A stretch of DNA of 11,105 nucleotides. It comes from Bacteroidota bacterium (GTDB taxonomy: Bacteria > Bacteroidota > Rhodothermia > Rhodothermales > UBA10348). A program made the position numbers and the translations under genes. The notes under the pieces were generated by a model. It was not told the DNA's origin and did no database searches. It saw nothing but the letters and a program-made list of their open reading frames with translations. Each line of letters begins with the position of its first letter. Within the stretch, counting starts at the first letter, position 1. The DNA lies in NCBI GenBank assembly GCA_004356265.1, contig SMXK01000063.1, positions 1-11,105 of the forward strand. Direction: 5' to 3'. Of the stretch, positions 1-7,148 are shown piece after piece.

Positions 1-216
1 AATATTGTAAATTACGATCAGTCAACCAGGGGAATGAGCTGGTGGTACGACAAAATAGACTGGATCGGCGGTTTGCCGTTTGAAGTAAGTAAGCACGACG
101 AAAAATTTGATTTTTACAGATCGCTTGGATATCAACTAAACAAGCTGAAAACGGTCGGCGGTAGTTCCGGGTGCAATCAATACGTGTTTCAGCGAAAACC
201 TGGAACGACTACCTGA
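1..216 (+). CDS. SAM-dependent methyltransferase, C-terminal fragment (5' end outside window)
   Basis: The frame is open from base 1 and stops with TGA at 214-216, giving about 71 residues of a C-terminus. The segment GMSWWYDKIDWIGGLPFEV followed by an FDFYRSLGY stretch, a GG-rich turn and CNQYVF is what I recognise as the tail of class I SAM methyltransferases (annotated as ubiquinone-methylase-like) that are common in O-antigen and exopolysaccharide clusters. The SAM-binding Rossmann part is not in the window, so catalytic residues cannot be checked. The ATG at position 34 is internal, because the reading frame and the similarity continue upstream of it. The gene converges on the minus-strand glycosyltransferase fusion, with 33 bases between the stop codons. 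By context it may methylate a sugar or glycan terminus; that role is inferred. Confidence 0.8.
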   Translation, partial: NIVNYDQSTRGMSWWYDKIDWIGGLPFEVSKHDEKFDFYRSLGYQLNKLKTVGGSSGCNQYVFQRKPGTTT

Positions 217-222
217 TTGAGG

Positions 223-255
223 GACTGATGCGAGTTGTATCCTCTCGTCTCAGTC
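223..255. terminator. Imperfect hairpin between convergent genes, possible terminator
   Basis: GACTGA-TG-CGAG at 223-234 pairs with CTCG-TC-TCAGTC at 244-255 across a 9-base loop. This gives six and four base pairs separated by a two-base internal mismatch. It sits where the methyltransferase and the minus-strand fusion gene converge and overlaps the latter's stop codon (250-252). Neither side has a clear U-tract, so it is not a textbook intrinsic terminator. The position is the main argument. Confidence 0.3.
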
Positions 256-1935
256 GGATTTCCGGTTCCTGAATTCGTGCCAAATTGCCTTGAACATAAA
301 GGCAAAACTGTAAGCGTTTCGCTTTAGCATGCGCGGTTCATTGAAGAGTCTATACAACCACTCGAGTCCGATCTTCTGAACCCACGTTGGCGCCCACTTT
401 GCCGTACCGGCATGATAATCGAAAGCGGCGCCGACCCCGATAAGCCAGGGAACATCCAATTGGCCCTTAAGTCGTGTAATCCATGCCTCCTGTTTCAGTA
501 GCCCTAAGCCGACCCAGAGTATGTCCGGTTTGGCCGAGTTGATTATCTCGATCATTTCGCGTTCTTCAGAAATAGTAAGGTCGCGAAAAGGCGGTGAGTA
601 GACACCGGCGATAATCATTTTCGGGTACTTGGCACTTAAGCTATCGCGCATCGATTCGGCAACGCCTTCTTGCCCGCCGCAGAAAAAGTGTCGCCATTCT
701 CTGTCCAAGCCGAACTTCGTGGCTTCTTCGACCAACACAGGCCCATTGAATCGCCGAATTTTCTTGCCACCGGCCCGGCCCGCGATGACGATGCCCATGC
801 CGTCGCATAATGAAAATGCAGCATCCGAAATATAGCGATGATGATCCGGACGCCTGAGCGCGTGGTACATGGATTCGGTATTGGTAATGCAGATGTGCTG
901 TGATGCATGATTATCTTTGATACTGGCTTCCATGTACTGCAGGACGTCCAGCTTGGGGACGCTGTGAACGGGTATGTCCATTACTGTCAATGGCGCTGCA
1001 ATTGGAACCGGCCGAGTCAATCCTGAAGCACGTCGGGCGTGTTGCTGACGACCACCGGTATCGCGGGCGTGGAACGCACTCTCAATTATCGTCTTGGTGT
1101 CGACGATATGATTCCGCGACGAGGCCCCAAATACGATTGACTCCACGCCGGCGTCCACAACATATTGTACGGCGTCCTTAACCGGTATCGCTCCTGAAGC
1201 CAGTATCGACATTGCCATCGGTCGAAAGTTTGCACGGGCGAGCGTTTCTTCATAACTTGCCACATTCGGGCTCATGAGGTAACCGATTTGATTTACCGAT
1301 GAACAAATCAATGGATTGTCCACATCGGTCTTTTCGAGCAACTCAATCAAGGCGGGCAAATTCATCGTGTTGAATGCTGCATCGACGCCGTAGCGGTCGC
1401 GCACATGGGCGTTGAACGCCGACAATACATCACCCTGTTTGAAGCCTAGAAGCAGGTCAGTGACAATGTTTTGCAAGAAGATCGCCTGAACATTGAGGTC
1501 ACGGAACATTTTCATCTCAAGATCGATGAGAATCCGCATAACGTCCATGAGGTCGCGCTTTACAACTGTCAGTCCTCCGCGAACCATTGTCGAGGCTGCG
1601 TCGCCAGCGGAACCACCCCCGAAAACGAACTGGTTTAGTGCGCCGATCAAGCCGCTCTCGTTGACAGCATTGGCGTACTTATAGGCATATGGCATTGACG
1701 GGTAGATTCGTAAATCCGCGTAGCGAGTGGGGTGGCTACGGAAGTAGTCACAAATGTCCGCAACCCTGGCGTGCGTATTAAACATGAAACCGCGAATTCC
1801 AGCGTCATATGCGATATCAATAACATCGATGATAGCGTCGAGATTTTGAAATCGTTCGGCTTGCGCTTGTGCTTTGTCTTCCGACATGTGATTGATGCCG
1901 AAGAATTGATTGTCGCCGAGAATTACTCTATCCAT
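250..1935 (-). CDS. TIM-barrel-like domain fused to WecG/TagA/CpsF-family (GT26) glycosyltransferase
   Basis: This is a 561-residue two-domain protein. Residues about 315-555 are a WecG/TagA/CpsF glycosyltransferase. It has the TNTESM segment (351-356), the conserved Asp in LCDGMG (D378 in 376-381), VGLGLLKQE (475-483), and the diagnostic GVGAAFDYHAGTAKWAPTW stretch (500-518) followed by GLEWLYRLFNEP. This family adds N-acetylmannosamine-type sugars to undecaprenyl-PP-GlcNAc at the inner face of the membrane. Residues 1-288 start with ILGDNQFFGINHMS and end with a SIVFGASSRNHIVDT segment that resembles the last strand and helix of aldo/keto-reductase-like TIM barrels; its reaction is unknown to me. 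A Gly/Arg-rich linker lies at about 290-312. The ordinary WecG/TagA protein is about 240-260 residues, so the N-terminal half is an extra domain. The ATG at 1935 overlaps the upstream oxidoreductase stop by 8 bases, which indicates translational coupling. Confidence 0.9.
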   Translation of the reverse strand: MDRVILGDNQFFGINHMSEDKAQAQAERFQNLDAIIDVIDIAYDAGIRGFMFNTHARVADICDYFRSHPTRYADLRIYPSMPYAYKYANAVNESGLIGALNQFVFGGGSAGDAASTMVRGGLTVVKRDLMDVMRILIDLEMKMFRDLNVQAIFLQNIVTDLLLGFKQGDVLSAFNAHVRDRYGVDAAFNTMNLPALIELLEKTDVDNPLICSSVNQIGYLMSPNVASYEETLARANFRPMAMSILASGAIPVKDAVQYVVDAGVESIVFGASSRNHIVDTKTIIESAFHARDTGGRQQHARRASGLTRPVPIAAPLTVMDIPVHSVPKLDVLQYMEASIKDNHASQHICITNTESMYHALRRPDHHRYISDAAFSLCDGMGIVIAGRAGGKKIRRFNGPVLVEEATKFGLDREWRHFFCGGQEGVAESMRDSLSAKYPKMIIAGVYSPPFRDLTISEEREMIEIINSAKPDILWVGLGLLKQEAWITRLKGQLDVPWLIGVGAAFDYHAGTAKWAPTWVQKIGLEWLYRLFNEPRMLKRNAYSFAFMFKAIWHEFRNRKSD

Positions 1936-2977
1936 GAGATTCTCTCTGAGTATCCGCGTCGGCGGCGATCATGCCGATGATACGGTCGGTCGTGTATCCA
2001 TCCTGAAAAGAGGACAAATTCTCTGTCGCGGCATCACGAATCTGTTCGATAAAATAGTCCAGTTGACGGGTGAATTCGTAACCGCGCAGGTAAAAGCGCA
2101 CAGGCTCGGCAATGTCGGTCACATAAACTGTGTTCCAGCCTCTACGATATTTCGTCGAGCCCGGCTCGTCGCGAAAGAAAATCTTGAACTGATGGAGGTC
2201 CGCGACGATTCGGCCTCCTTTGCACAGAATATCGAGGTTATAAGTGGGTTTACGATAGGACGCATCGCTCCAATTGGCTTGTAAGGTTCCGACTGTGCCG
2301 CTCTTGTACGTCATCGTACTGTACACCGCGTCATCGACATTGGCCGAATAGATTTTTTGCAGAGCACTTCCGCTAACCCGATTCGGCGGGCCAATCAGGT
2401 AGCAAATGAGATCAACTGCGTGTGACGCGAAATCGTGCAGACACCCACCGCCCTGGCTCTTTTTGGCTCTCCAGCCCTCTTTTACATCGCGAAGTATGGT
2501 CGGTCCCCGGACCTCTGCTTTGAAGCTTATGATGTCGCCCAACAAGTTATCAGTGAGTATCTCCTTGATCGCCAAGAATATGTCGTTGAAACGCAGTACG
2601 TAACCGACTTGATTGACAACGGGGTTCTCAGATAGTGCACGCAGAATCGTAGCCCCGTCATCTGGCGTCACTGCCAGTGGTTTCTCCATAAACGTATGGA
2701 CACCATTGCTGATTGCTTCCAGGGCGCAATCCTTGTGCGTGCCCGTAGGCGTCGCGATCAGGATGAAGTCCAGAGATGACTCGCGAATCATCTCTTCATG
2801 ATCGCCGAAGGTGTCGATCCCAAGGTGTTGCTCAACCTTGTTGCGAATAAACGAGGATGGATCGCAAATAGCAACGAACTCTACATCCGGATGGCAGTTC
2901 AAAATGGAGTAATGGGTCATGCCCATTCTTCCGAATCCGGCAATGGCTCCCCGCAATCCCCGCAACGGACTTGTCAT
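1928..2977 (-). CDS. Gfo/Idh/MocA-family NAD(P)-dependent oxidoreductase
   Basis: The 349-residue length is normal for the family. The N-terminal Rossmann fold shows AGFGRMG (residues 13-19, GxGxxG type) and ICDPS at 37-41 after the second strand. The family hallmark EKP is at 98-100, with K99 the usual catalytic lysine. The GGGCLHDFASHAVDL segment (176-190) carries the Asp/His pair (D182, H186) expected at the active site, with Ala185 where many members have Gly. These enzymes oxidise or reduce hydroxyls on sugars, nucleotide sugars or inositols; the substrate cannot be read from the sequence. It is the first gene of a two-gene minus-strand unit and overlaps the glycosyltransferase fusion by 8 bases. 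That coupling suggests it makes or modifies the sugar handled by the fusion protein. The start at 2977 is well supported by GGAG five bases upstream. Confidence 0.92.
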   Translation of the reverse strand: MTSPLRGLRGAIAGFGRMGMTHYSILNCHPDVEFVAICDPSSFIRNKVEQHLGIDTFGDHEEMIRESSLDFILIATPTGTHKDCALEAISNGVHTFMEKPLAVTPDDGATILRALSENPVVNQVGYVLRFNDIFLAIKEILTDNLLGDIISFKAEVRGPTILRDVKEGWRAKKSQGGGCLHDFASHAVDLICYLIGPPNRVSGSALQKIYSANVDDAVYSTMTYKSGTVGTLQANWSDASYRKPTYNLDILCKGGRIVADLHQFKIFFRDEPGSTKYRRGWNTVYVTDIAEPVRFYLRGYEFTRQLDYFIEQIRDAATENLSSFQDGYTTDRIIGMIAADADTQRESHG

Positions 2978-3271
2978 AATAACTCCAGTGCGGCGATCGG
3001 TGAACGACCCGTCTTAGCAATGTGTCGCGTCAAATTGTTCACGATCTTAGTATGTTACGCTCTTGTATTAAATCATTACTTACGTTGTCATCGACGTACG
3101 CGTGATGTACTGCACGTCAGGCGGCTGGCATTATCGCCGATTTGAGGTTGAGTGGACGTGACCCCCATCACACCGCTTGCTGCGTACCATGCACGGCTTC
3201 AAAGCGTCGCGTTTCAGTGCGATAATCTTGTAATAGTATCCTGATAACAACATTCAAAAAAGAACACGGAC
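2978..3271. promoter_or_regulatory. Divergent intergenic region between the oxidoreductase and wecA-like genes
   Basis: This stretch of about 294 bases separates two divergently transcribed genes and should hold both promoters. I see no convincing -35/-10 pair for either direction. An imperfect inverted repeat, GACGTAC at 3093-3099 and GCACGTC at 3112-3118, could be an operator or may be chance. A 41-codon plus-strand reading frame (3020-3145) has no recognisable similarity and no good ribosome binding site. I see no RNA gene. Confidence 0.4.
2983..2986 (-). promoter_or_regulatory. Ribosome binding site of the Gfo/Idh gene
   Basis: Read on the minus strand, GGAG precedes the ATG at 2977 with a five-base spacer (TTATT). 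It is one of the clearer Shine-Dalgarno matches in the window and fixes this start. Confidence 0.6.
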
Positions 3272-4501
3272 TTGTTACTTTCGATTAACACAGCAGCAGT
3301 ATTGACGTTTTGTTTGACGACCGGGTTGATACTCTGTTTTCGCCCATTGGCTAGACGAATGGGACTGGTCGATATTCCAAACGAGCGCAAGGTGCACGAA
3401 GGCGAAATCCCTTTGGTCGGCGGAATCGCGATACTTGTTGCCGTCGCGACCGCTCATCTGGTTGCAGGAGCCTTGTTTCCCGGAATTGTACTGGCGCAGC
3501 CCCAATTGGCATTTTACCTTGGGGCCGCTCTCTTGGTTATCGTCGGTATGATAGACGACTACCGCGAACTGCCGCCGTCTACACGTATCATTGTCCAGGT
3601 TTTTGTAGCGTTGATCATGATTTATGGCGGCGGACTGGTTGTCAGGGATTTCGGTGCGATGCCGTTATCTGGTGGCGAGCTCGCTTTGGGTGTGTCAGCA
3701 GTCCCCTTTACGATAGTGGCGAGTATCGGTGTCATCAATGCTGTCAATATGTCTGACGGACTTGACGGCTTGGCCGGCAGCCTTACTTTAGTCTCGTTAC
3801 TGGGTTTCCTGGTTGCTACACTGACTCTGGGGCACGGAGAGCAAGCAGAGCTGCTAGTGCTGCTAATCGCCTCGGTTGTGGCGTTTCTCCTTTTTAACGT
3901 AACAATACCGGGGAAACGCCGCGCGCTGATATTTTTGGGTGACGCAGGAAGCATGCTGCTTGGATTCGCGGTAGTCTGGTTTGCGATCTCTTTGTCACAA
4001 GGGCCGGACAGGGCGATCCGGCCATCGTCAGCGTTATGGTTCCTGATCGTGCCTGTTTTTGATGCCGTGTGCATGATGGGCAGAAGAGTCGCAAGAAGAC
4101 GGCCAATGTTCAGTGCCGATAAAGAACATTTGCATCACATTTTCCTTCTTGCAGGATTTACCGTAAATGAGACCGTGTTGACGATGGTGGCGTTGGCTGC
4201 AGGCGGGGTACTCGTAGGTCTTGCTGGCACGTATTACGATATAAGCGATTGGGTCATGATAGGTGCGTATGTCATCTGCGGATTGCTTTACTACACGATG
4301 ATTATGCATGCTTGGAGCGTGATGCGATTTCTTCGTCGCTCAATCTGCCGAAGACGCAGCATTGGCGACAGGCGCTTATACAAAGACAGACGTCGAACCA
4401 GTTACGCTCGTTACTCCGCCGAGGATCGGCGATCCGGAAGGGATCGGCGTTATTCGCGAAATGGGCGCCGCAAAGCCGAGGCCACGGGCCGTGATTCCTA
4501 A
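3272..4501 (+). CDS. wecA-like: WecA/MraY-family undecaprenyl-phosphate sugar-1-phosphate transferase with basic DRR-repeat tail
   Basis: This 409-residue polytopic membrane protein should transfer a HexNAc-1-phosphate from UDP-sugar to undecaprenyl phosphate, the first step of glycan assembly. Family motifs are complete and in order: KVHEGEIPLVGG (40-51), the Mg-binding DD in GMIDDYREL (D95, D96), NAVNMSDGLDGLAGS (156-170, N156/N159/D162/D165), FLGDAGS (221-227, D224) and the cytoplasmic HLHH loop (286-289). The start is TTG at 3272: an in-frame TAA lies at 3245-3247 and the next Met is residue 30, inside a conserved region. The upstream Shine-Dalgarno match is poor. E. coli WecA is about 367 residues; the extra length here is a hydrophilic tail from about 354 with four DRR triplets (366, 372, 385, 391) and four tyrosines (370, 378, 381, 394). 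The UDP-sugar specificity is inferred from the WecG-like partner encoded divergently. Confidence 0.93.
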   Translation: MLLSINTAAVLTFCLTTGLILCFRPLARRMGLVDIPNERKVHEGEIPLVGGIAILVAVATAHLVAGALFPGIVLAQPQLAFYLGAALLVIVGMIDDYRELPPSTRIIVQVFVALIMIYGGGLVVRDFGAMPLSGGELALGVSAVPFTIVASIGVINAVNMSDGLDGLAGSLTLVSLLGFLVATLTLGHGEQAELLVLLIASVVAFLLFNVTIPGKRRALIFLGDAGSMLLGFAVVWFAISLSQGPDRAIRPSSALWFLIVPVFDAVCMMGRRVARRRPMFSADKEHLHHIFLLAGFTVNETVLTMVALAAGGVLVGLAGTYYDISDWVMIGAYVICGLLYYTMIMHAWSVMRFLRRSICRRRSIGDRRLYKDRRRTSYARYSAEDRRSGRDRRYSRNGRRKAEATGRDS

Positions 4502-4559
4502 TGCTTTGCGTTACTGATCAGACACGCGGCTATCTTTCGGTAATAGGACATAAAGCATT
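4500..4559. repeat. Eight-base inverted repeat after the wecA-like stop
   Basis: AATGCTTT at 4500-4507 is the exact reverse complement of AAAGCATT at 4552-4559, with 44 bases between. The left arm overlaps the wecA-like stop codon (4499-4501). It could fold into a long hairpin that shields the transcript end, but there is no U-run, and an 8-mer pair at this spacing can occur by chance. Confidence 0.25.
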
Positions 4560-4653
4560 GACCAGAGATAGATGAATGATACGGCATGGACGCATGCGGT
4601 GGAGAGTGCTATGCCCGCCACACCATGAAACGTGAATAGTGGACGTAAATTGG
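4511..4653 (-). pseudogene. Probable C-terminal remnant of a Wzx/MurJ-type polysaccharide flippase
   Basis: Directly after the tyrosine-kinase stop, the minus strand reads ANLRPLFTFHGVAGIALSTA and then CVHAVSFIYLWSMLYVLLPK, ending with TAA at 4511-4513. Two predicted membrane helices joined by a GVAGIALSTA turn are typical of the last helices of oligosaccharide flippases (MATE/MurJ/Wzx superfamily), which flip lipid-linked glycan units. The frame stays open back into the end of the kinase gene in a different phase, adding a hydrophobic LLVLL, but I find no start codon nearby and no room for the other ten or so helices. I read it as a gene cut by a deletion or recombination. The similarity is judged by eye, and a hydrophobic frame of about 50 codons could arise by chance, so confidence is moderate. 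Confidence 0.45.
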
Positions 4654-5472
4654 CTAGTAATACGAGTAGTCGGTGTGTCCGACAATGTGTGAGGAACGAT
4701 TCAACACTATGCCCAGAATTTCGTTGTCTCCCAGCAACTCCACAGTTTTTTCCAGTGCTCGTCGGTCAGTTAATCCTTGCGCGACAACCACTAGCACTGA
4801 GTCGACGTACTCTACGAAAGCAAGTACGTCGTCTGAGATGAGCATGGGCGGCATGTCGAAGATAGTCAGAGTTGTGTTGTCCTGCTCGCGCGTCCACGCG
4901 ATCAGTTCGTGCATTCGCGGCGAAGCAATGAGATCGGACGAATTTTCGATCGGCTGCTGATTTGGGATCATTGCTAGCCGCTCCAGTCCCGCAGGTGCAT
5001 AGACGATATCCTCGATCTCTGCCTCCCCTCTTAGAAATTCTCCGAGGCCTGCGCCGATGGTCAATCCAAAATACTCTGCCAGGCTTGGTCGTTGCAAGTC
5101 CAAATCCACCAGGATGGCTGACTGATTGACGTCCTTGGCAATTGATATCGCAAGGTTGGCAGCAGTGATGGTCTTACCTTCATTTGGCCCCGGTCCCGTG
5201 ACGAGCAGGCTATTCCAATTGTTGGCTCGCATCCGCCGTTGTATTCGAGTACGAAGTATCTTGTATGCAGTTGTGACATGCTTGTCATCTATACCCGGCA
5301 GAATTCGGCTGTGCGCCATTGCCGCAGTGTCGATATCTGCGGGTAACAGCATTTTGATAATTGGGTTTGATTTGACGGCATTGCGAAAAGAGTCCGCCAT
5401 GCCGCGGGGCCGAGACGATTTTTCATCGTGACTCGCCTTGCTTGCCTTTATCGCTTTCTGAATACGTGACAT
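4654..5472 (-). CDS. CpsD/CapB-type bacterial tyrosine autokinase of polysaccharide synthesis
   Basis: This 272-residue cytoplasmic P-loop kinase has all three BY-kinase nucleotide motifs: Walker A VTGPGPNEGKT (91-101), Walker A' ILVDLDLQRP (120-129) and Walker B LTIFDMPPM (202-210). The C-terminus DYSYY supplies a short cluster of three tyrosines (269, 271, 272), the usual site of trans-autophosphorylation. Such kinases cycle between phosphorylated and free states to control polymerisation and export with their membrane co-polymerase, encoded immediately upstream with 31 bases between. The 80 or so residues before the kinase core are basic and polar with an EPS-kinase-like start (MSRIQKAIKAS). 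The tail is short compared with Wzc-type proteins, and the stop abuts the flippase remnant, so the last residues may have been reshaped by the same rearrangement. The ATG at 5472 has an AGG about ten bases upstream. Confidence 0.92.
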   Translation of the reverse strand: MSRIQKAIKASKASHDEKSSRPRGMADSFRNAVKSNPIIKMLLPADIDTAAMAHSRILPGIDDKHVTTAYKILRTRIQRRMRANNWNSLLVTGPGPNEGKTITAANLAISIAKDVNQSAILVDLDLQRPSLAEYFGLTIGAGLGEFLRGEAEIEDIVYAPAGLERLAMIPNQQPIENSSDLIASPRMHELIAWTREQDNTTLTIFDMPPMLISDDVLAFVEYVDSVLVVVAQGLTDRRALEKTVELLGDNEILGIVLNRSSHIVGHTDYSYY

Positions 5473-5503
5473 CAGTGTTTAACCTGCCATGGAGTTCGGG
5501 CGC

Positions 5504-7138
5504 TCAAGTGCCAGACCAGATCAATAGAATCGCGCCGCCGACGACCGCTGCAATAATAACGGCGCGACGGCGCCGCTGTAAAATGGAAGCCGAACCGCGG
5601 ATAATCGGAATTTCGGCGATAGGTATTATGTTCACGAGCATCTGAATATCGCGCCTGCCCCTGACCGACCTGTCTAACGTCTCGGCCAGAACAGCGGCGC
5701 CAACGGCCAAGGTTACGGCCAGTATACCTCCGAGTATCACGATAGCCAGTCTTGGTGGTGCGACCGGTTCTATTGGCAGCGAAGCATTTCGTATTTTGAC
5801 CAGACGAGCGCCAAGGTCGCCGGACTCATATGATTCGGTCTGTTGCGCCTGTGTCAATCTGCTGCGAAGGTCTTCGAAGGCAAGTTGCTCTGTTCGAAGA
5901 TCTCGGTTGAGTGCCAGGTATCGCTTCTCGACTTGAGGCATCAGGGCGATACGATCTTGAATTTCGTCGTACTTGACCTGAAGCATCCGAGCCCGGTCCC
6001 GAAGGCCCGCAATCTGCGTATCGATCGCATTGATTTGCGCACGTAGCTGAAGGTATCTCGGGTTGATGTCTAAATCAGATACGCTTGCCGAATTCCCGGA
6101 TCGCAGTGTTTCCAGCCGCCTCTGCAAAGCAAGCACGTCAGGGTGCAAATCGGAATATTTTTGAAGGGCCTCAGCCAGTGCTCTTTCCAGCTGGACTATT
6201 TCATCGCTCTCGCCCGAATCGATAGCGCCTCCGGTCAAAGCTGCTACCTGGCGCCTGATTCTGATGACATCGGGGTGCTCAGGACCGTATCGAGATATCG
6301 CGAGAAGATACTCATCTTCAAGCTGTCTTAAACGATTGTCCGATTTGGACCGTTGCCGGATTTCTTCCAACTGGGATTCGCGAAATATCTTATCCTGCTG
6401 CAGGATTCGTATTTCGGATCGCACAGACTCCATGTCTCTTTCCGTTCGATCAGTGACCGACATGTTCAAGCCCATCAATTCGGGCAAGCTGCCCGCGTTG
6501 TCTTGTTTGAATGAGGCAATGCGGTTTTCCAGCTTTACGATCTTTTTCCGGTTAATGTCAATTTCTTCGAGGAGAAAACTCGATGTGGCTGCGGCGCGCT
6601 CTGTTCTGATTTCCCGGTCTTTCGCCAAAAAAGTGGCTGCCAGTTTCTCAGCAATCATGAACGCTTGCTGGGGCTCTTCGGCCTCAAAGGCAGCCACGAA
6701 TCCAGTAATCAAGCTGACAGGTCTACCGCTTCGTGGGTCCATTGCCTCCGTAGTGACCATTTCAATTCGTATATTGTCGAGTACTATCGAATAGAGGTCT
6801 GGCAAGGAGAGTTCGTCTCGTAACTCCGAGTAGACATTTGTTTCCTTTATCCAGGTTGTTACCTCGTCGTAGGTCATCACGCGTCGCTGCAACGAATTGA
6901 TGTACTGATCAGCGTAGCTGGTCAACGCCAATGGTTCCAGAAGATCGATGTTCGGCCCCTCGAGGTCAATTCGCATTTCAGTGCCGGACCGATAGATGTC
7001 GGGGAGCAGAATTGCTGCGAGTACGGCAACGCCGAAAAAAACGCAAATCGTCGTCATGAACACCTTCCGTCGACGGCGAAAAGTCTCGATGTAATCGATT
7101 AGACCAGGCTGATCAAGTGAAGGGTTCATAGTGTCCAT
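5504..7138 (-). CDS. GumC/Wzz-family polysaccharide co-polymerase (chain-length determinant)
   Basis: From the ATG at 7138 the protein has 544 residues. It has an N-terminal membrane helix (about 27-47), a long periplasmic part rich in heptad-like coiled coil (roughly 160-440), a second helix at about 464-483 preceded by a proline-rich SLPIEPVAPPR, a cytoplasmic NIIPIAEIPII segment (about 502-512), and a further hydrophobic stretch near the C-terminus (about 526-541). This is the layout of the co-polymerase subunit that links the outer-membrane export channel to the tyrosine kinase and sets chain length. The kinase domain is a separate gene just downstream. The start is uncertain: an in-frame TTG at 7159 adds seven residues and would overlap the export gene by 11 bases, and an ATG at 7129 would remove three. 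No candidate has a strong ribosome binding site. Confidence 0.92.
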   Translation of the reverse strand: MDTMNPSLDQPGLIDYIETFRRRRKVFMTTICVFFGVAVLAAILLPDIYRSGTEMRIDLEGPNIDLLEPLALTSYADQYINSLQRRVMTYDEVTTWIKETNVYSELRDELSLPDLYSIVLDNIRIEMVTTEAMDPRSGRPVSLITGFVAAFEAEEPQQAFMIAEKLAATFLAKDREIRTERAAATSSFLLEEIDINRKKIVKLENRIASFKQDNAGSLPELMGLNMSVTDRTERDMESVRSEIRILQQDKIFRESQLEEIRQRSKSDNRLRQLEDEYLLAISRYGPEHPDVIRIRRQVAALTGGAIDSGESDEIVQLERALAEALQKYSDLHPDVLALQRRLETLRSGNSASVSDLDINPRYLQLRAQINAIDTQIAGLRDRARMLQVKYDEIQDRIALMPQVEKRYLALNRDLRTEQLAFEDLRSRLTQAQQTESYESGDLGARLVKIRNASLPIEPVAPPRLAIVILGGILAVTLAVGAAVLAETLDRSVRGRRDIQMLVNIIPIAEIPIIRGSASILQRRRRAVIIAAVVGGAILLIWSGT

Positions 7139-7148
7139 CGGGCGGTGT

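Noticed and set aside
3093..3118. Imperfect inverted repeat GACGTAC / GCACGTC
   Set aside because: Seven bases with one mismatch and no link to a promoter that I can see; not enough to call an operator.
3020..3145. A 41-codon plus-strand frame starting with MCRVKLFTILV in the divergent gap
   Set aside because: No ribosome binding site, no recognisable similarity, and an Arg/His-rich second half that does not look like a designed small protein; most likely chance.
3622..4074. Minus-strand open frame of 150 codons inside the wecA-like gene
   Set aside because: It lies opposite a gene with complete MraY-family motifs, and its Ser/Thr/Pro-rich product is typical of an antisense shadow frame.
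6264..6794. Plus-strand open frame of 176 codons inside the co-polymerase gene
   Set aside because: It is antisense to the coiled-coil coding region, and its Ser/Arg/Ile-rich composition reflects the reverse of that sequence; no ribosome site and no similarity.
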